Both the position numbers and the translations under genes were made by a program. From Corythucha ciliata (taxonomy: Eukaryota; Arthropoda; Insecta; Hemiptera; Tingidae), in contig CM075943.1 of assembly GCA_038030265.1 (NCBI GenBank), forward strand, positions 28,334,001 through 28,398,000: a stretch of 64,000 nucleotides of DNA. The letters run 5' to 3'. The notes beneath the pieces are model-generated. The model was not told where the DNA came from. It searched no databases and saw only the letters and a program-made list of their open reading frames with translations. Of the stretch, positions 60,790-64,000 are shown piece after piece (the stretch's first letter is position 1; every line of letters begins with the position of its first letter).

Positions 60790-61815
60790 AGTTCAGCCAC
60801 GAAGAATTTCAATAGAAGAAGCTCAATATTAGCTACGAATCATAGACTTTTCTCAATTTTAGCCGTGAATTATAGGGACTTCCTCACTAGCCGCGAATTA
60901 TATTTTTATAGCAGAATCATATTTTTGATTTTCTATAGCAAATTATAGCCGAGAGTTAGCGCATTTTCTCAATTTTTTCAGCGAATTTGCGCTTTTTTTC
61001 TCAATTTTAGCCCCAAGTTGGGCGATTTCTCTATTTAACCTACGAATGAGCATTTTGCCTTAGTTTTAGCAGTGATGAACTATAGCGCTTTTTCTCCATT
61101 TTAGCCGCGTACTAACGCTTTTTTTCAAATGGATCCGTGAATTAGCGATTTCTCAATTTTACCCGTGAATTTGGACTTTTTCTCAATTTCAGCTGCGAAC
61201 GAATAATTTTTTCAAGTTAAGCTGTGAATTAGGGGCACACTCAATTTTGGCCGTGAAGTGGCGTTTTTTCTCTAGTTAAGCCGCGATTGAGCACTTTTTC
61301 TTTATTTAAGCTGCAAATGAGCACTTTTTTCAATTTTAGTCGCGTATTAGCGCATTTCATGAATTTAAGGCGTGAATTAGTTGTTTAATTTTTTAGCGGT
61401 GATAGTTATCGCGCTTTTTCTCAATTTTAGCCCCGAATTAGCGCGTTTAGTGAATTTTACCCGTGAATTAATGTTTTTCGCTAATAAACGCTATGTCGCT
61501 TTTAATAAACGATTTTTCACAATTTTAGGCATGAAGTTTGCCCCAGAAACGTTATATTTGGGTTTTAAACTATAGCCTATTTTTTTTTCAATTTTAGGCT
61601 AAATTTTTTTAAAGGTGAATTAGCGTTTCACTCCTTAATATTAGCCCCAAATTAGTGTTTTTTTTTTTCAATTTTTGTCGTAAATTAGCGTTTTTTGCCC
61701 TAATTTGTTTAAATTTTCGATTTTAGCCGCGGACCTATTGTCCAGAAAACATGCAGCACATCCAAATTTTAGCCGTAAAATGTCCTTCATAAGCCGCGAA
61801 TTAGTTGATGCTTTT
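60790..61815 (+). repeat. degenerate 30-bp tandem array, family B, second locus
   Basis: Same unit as at 51-52 kb: TCTCAATTTTAGCC + GCGAATTAGCGC + T-tract, repeated about 30 times with substitutions and small indels. Examples are near 61090, 61340 and 61420. Same orientation as the first locus. Confidence 0.88.
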
Positions 61816-64000
61816 GCGGAAGTGACCTCGATCTCAATGGTTGGCGGTGGTCCCTATGTCCCCCCTCCCTCCGACTCACACACTGGATCAGAGCTTGCCA
61901 TATCGTGGAGCGCAAATATTTGATAAATTTAATAAAATTACCAGTAATGAGGTGGTAGCGCTTGAGATTTCATTGTGGCCGGTCGTCCCTATATACCGCC
62001 ACCCCTTCCGGATCAATGTCAGTGTTCGAGAGACTTGCCTTGGCAATAAAGGGCTTTTCAGCGTGAATTTCTTGTACATTTCGCGTCCTAGACAGAGAGC
62101 TAAATTTGTTCCGTCACTAAGGTGATCCTTGGATTCAGATTTAAGATTTTCCAGGCGTTAATTGAATGTTTACTTGATGTGGTAAAGGCGCATTCGGGTC
62201 TACGCATAAAACAAGCCCAGAGAACGACGAACCTGACGCCCTGTTCACCAAAATGATTACACTGGTGGATTTTAGTGCCCGTATCCCGTATCCTTAAAGG
62301 AGAACATTCCTGTGGTATCTGTACATCTTGGATCACGGCACAGAACGTGTCCTGTTTTGAAAATGATTAGCTGAATGCAATCGGTTCATCCTTATTTCCT
62401 TCAGGCTTATCAGAAAGGCATGTAAATTGAACGAATGAATGGAACAGACCAGAAAGAATAAAAAAAAAAAAAAAAAAAAAAAAAAACACTTTCCTACTTG
62501 TGTATAATCTTGGAATGAATAATCCGTCTAGGTTATGTCCAGAGTGGAAACTCTTCCTCTTCGAGGGATAGAGTGAACAATTATACAGTGCTACTTGGAG
62601 ATAAGGGCGGTCTCGAGCCCTTTTCGGAAGAAGAAGTTTTATGCGAGGGCACGAAGGGCAAACACAAAAACCCCTTCGCCTCTCCAAACCCGATGCTTTC
62701 TCTTACGCGCGACGTCGGCAAGGGCGAAAGCTGCACCCCCTCACCTCGACCACCACCACCACCACCACCCTATGAACCGTGCAAACGCTTGACGGATGAG
62801 TCCTTAGGCCCATCAGTCAACGTCAACTCAATCCGAGAAAAACCTGGAGGATATGCAAATCCATGTGGCGCTTCCCCCTTCAGGGTTCTCCCTTTTTTTT
62901 TAACGTATATAATTGTGTAACCGACACCCTCCGGAAGGGTGAGAAGAGTGGCTTTTTTTTAACGTTCCGGCGATTTAAAGAAATCATGACTGTGTGGGAG
63001 AAAAGGGGTGTGTAAGAAGCTCTTATTGCAATGAAATATTCCTAAACGAACATCGGGAGAGACAATAAAGAAAGAAACAAACCCCCTCAAAATACTGAAC
63101 ATTCAAATTAAGGTGAAACCAAGGTAAAAGATTCTGAGCTATCTTTTATTTTATTTCTCACCGTCCAACAAAAAAAAATTTAAAACCTTTAAAAGAAACG
63201 TCTCTTCAATTGAAACGGAAAGGGATGAAACCACAGACCCCCTCACCCACTCACCCCGGCTATCTTGACGAGCTTAGATGAGAAAGAACCATGGAATATC
63301 TTTAACGGTTAATTGGTCAGTGAAGATAACTATCTCACTCTCAAATTATATGGAGAACAAACGTGTGCTACGGTTGTTTTTAAGTGTGTGTATGAAAAAG
63401 AGAGAGAAATAAAGAAAAACGTCAAGTGTAACTGAGCATAAACTGTTAATTATAGTAATCGGGAGCGAGGTTTTCATTCTTTCTTTCTTTCTTTTTTCTT
63501 AAAAATTAAGAAGCGCATGTGTTTGTGTGGTCAGTATCTTCAATGAGAGAATTCGTTTATATAAAAAAATGAGGAAAAAAGATCGTTTTCGTTTTCAATT
63601 TTAGCATCATAATAGATACATGATGGTGAAGAAGAGGTGGGGAACTTTACACAATTTTAGAAATGCTAATCACGTAAAATAACGTCAGTTGTGAATTGAT
63701 CTATTCATGGCGAGGATAGCATTGTTTTCACTTTTTGTTGTTTTTCTTTTGTTGTAAAATGAATTATACCGATTATAATCGAATCAATTTATTATGCGTG
63801 ATTCCTTCTCGCCTTTGTGAATTATTTTAATCGGTTAAAAAAAAAGGGTTTTATATTGTTGCTATGCGTGAAGGTATGTCTTATACAGCATCCTCTCTTC
63901 TCAAGAGCGGATTTTATGCAAATAAAAAAGAATTTCTTTTCTTTTTCTTTTTCCAAAACAAAATATGTTAATGTGAACGCCTTTTTGTCTTTTTTTTTGT
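61816..64000. other. no gene recognised
   Basis: Mixed then strongly AT-rich. (ACC)n at about 62750-62768, A27 tract, no gene recognised up to the window end. Confidence 0.6.
62460..62486 (+). repeat. poly(A) tract, 27 nt
   Basis: Uninterrupted A27. Confidence 0.95.

Overview
The window looks like nuclear DNA of a metazoan, most likely an invertebrate. It has no dense gene order, no operons and no rRNA or full protein gene that I can recognise. It has homopolymer runs of 23-31 bases, (GA)n/(CT)n microsatellites, tRNA-derived short elements, small terminal-inverted-repeat elements and one LINE-type retrotransposon fragment. I cannot place it more precisely from sequence alone. Exons of an intron-rich host gene could be hidden, because I could not run splice-aware or homology searches.

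The clearest protein-coding relic is on the minus strand at 36697-38751. It is the C-terminal part of a non-LTR retrotransposon ORF2: the end of an APE endonuclease, a reverse transcriptase and a C-terminal region. The frame is open for 684 codons but has no ATG at its start. An in-frame deletion has removed the part of the RT that carries catalytic motif A. The element lies between two direct copies, identical as far as I can read, of a ~394 bp segment (35971-36364 and 38753-39146). Its 3' end abuts a (GA)n tract. The simplest reading is a recent, 5'-truncated insertion with an exceptionally long target-site duplication.

The dominant non-coding architecture is a set of degenerate tandem arrays with a period near 30 bp. 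They recur about every 5-10 kb in both orientations. All share a short CpG-bearing core (CCGCGAA[A]TT) but differ in the spacer. Family A (core, T-tract, GAGCCAAACC) is at 3775-4140, 7020-7480, 7630-8700, 18350-19985, 27500-27965 and 56195-56600. Family B (core followed by AGCGC, T-tract, CTCAATTTTAG) is at 51360-52430 and 60790-61815, with a scrap at 24465-24520. Family C (longer period, with higher-order structure) is at 13090-14480. Related GC-richer non-array segments lie beside several arrays, so the arrays may be parts of larger mobile elements.

Small repeats: a tRNA-derived family (SINE-1) has three copies (14843-15100, 31985-32250, 32274-32463). A second tRNA-headed family (SINE-2) is at 32643-32800, with a truncated copy at 8004-8099. 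Two MITE-like elements are at 3364-3750 and 18548-18685. Long hairpins or inverted repeats are at 8842-8955, 18002-18266 and 32496-32593. A ~190 bp dispersed repeat is at 9088-9274 and 47287-47485, and a 16-bp tandem repeat is at 44024-44365. The remaining stretches hold only AT-rich, poly-purine/poly-pyrimidine and homopolymeric DNA in which I could support no gene.
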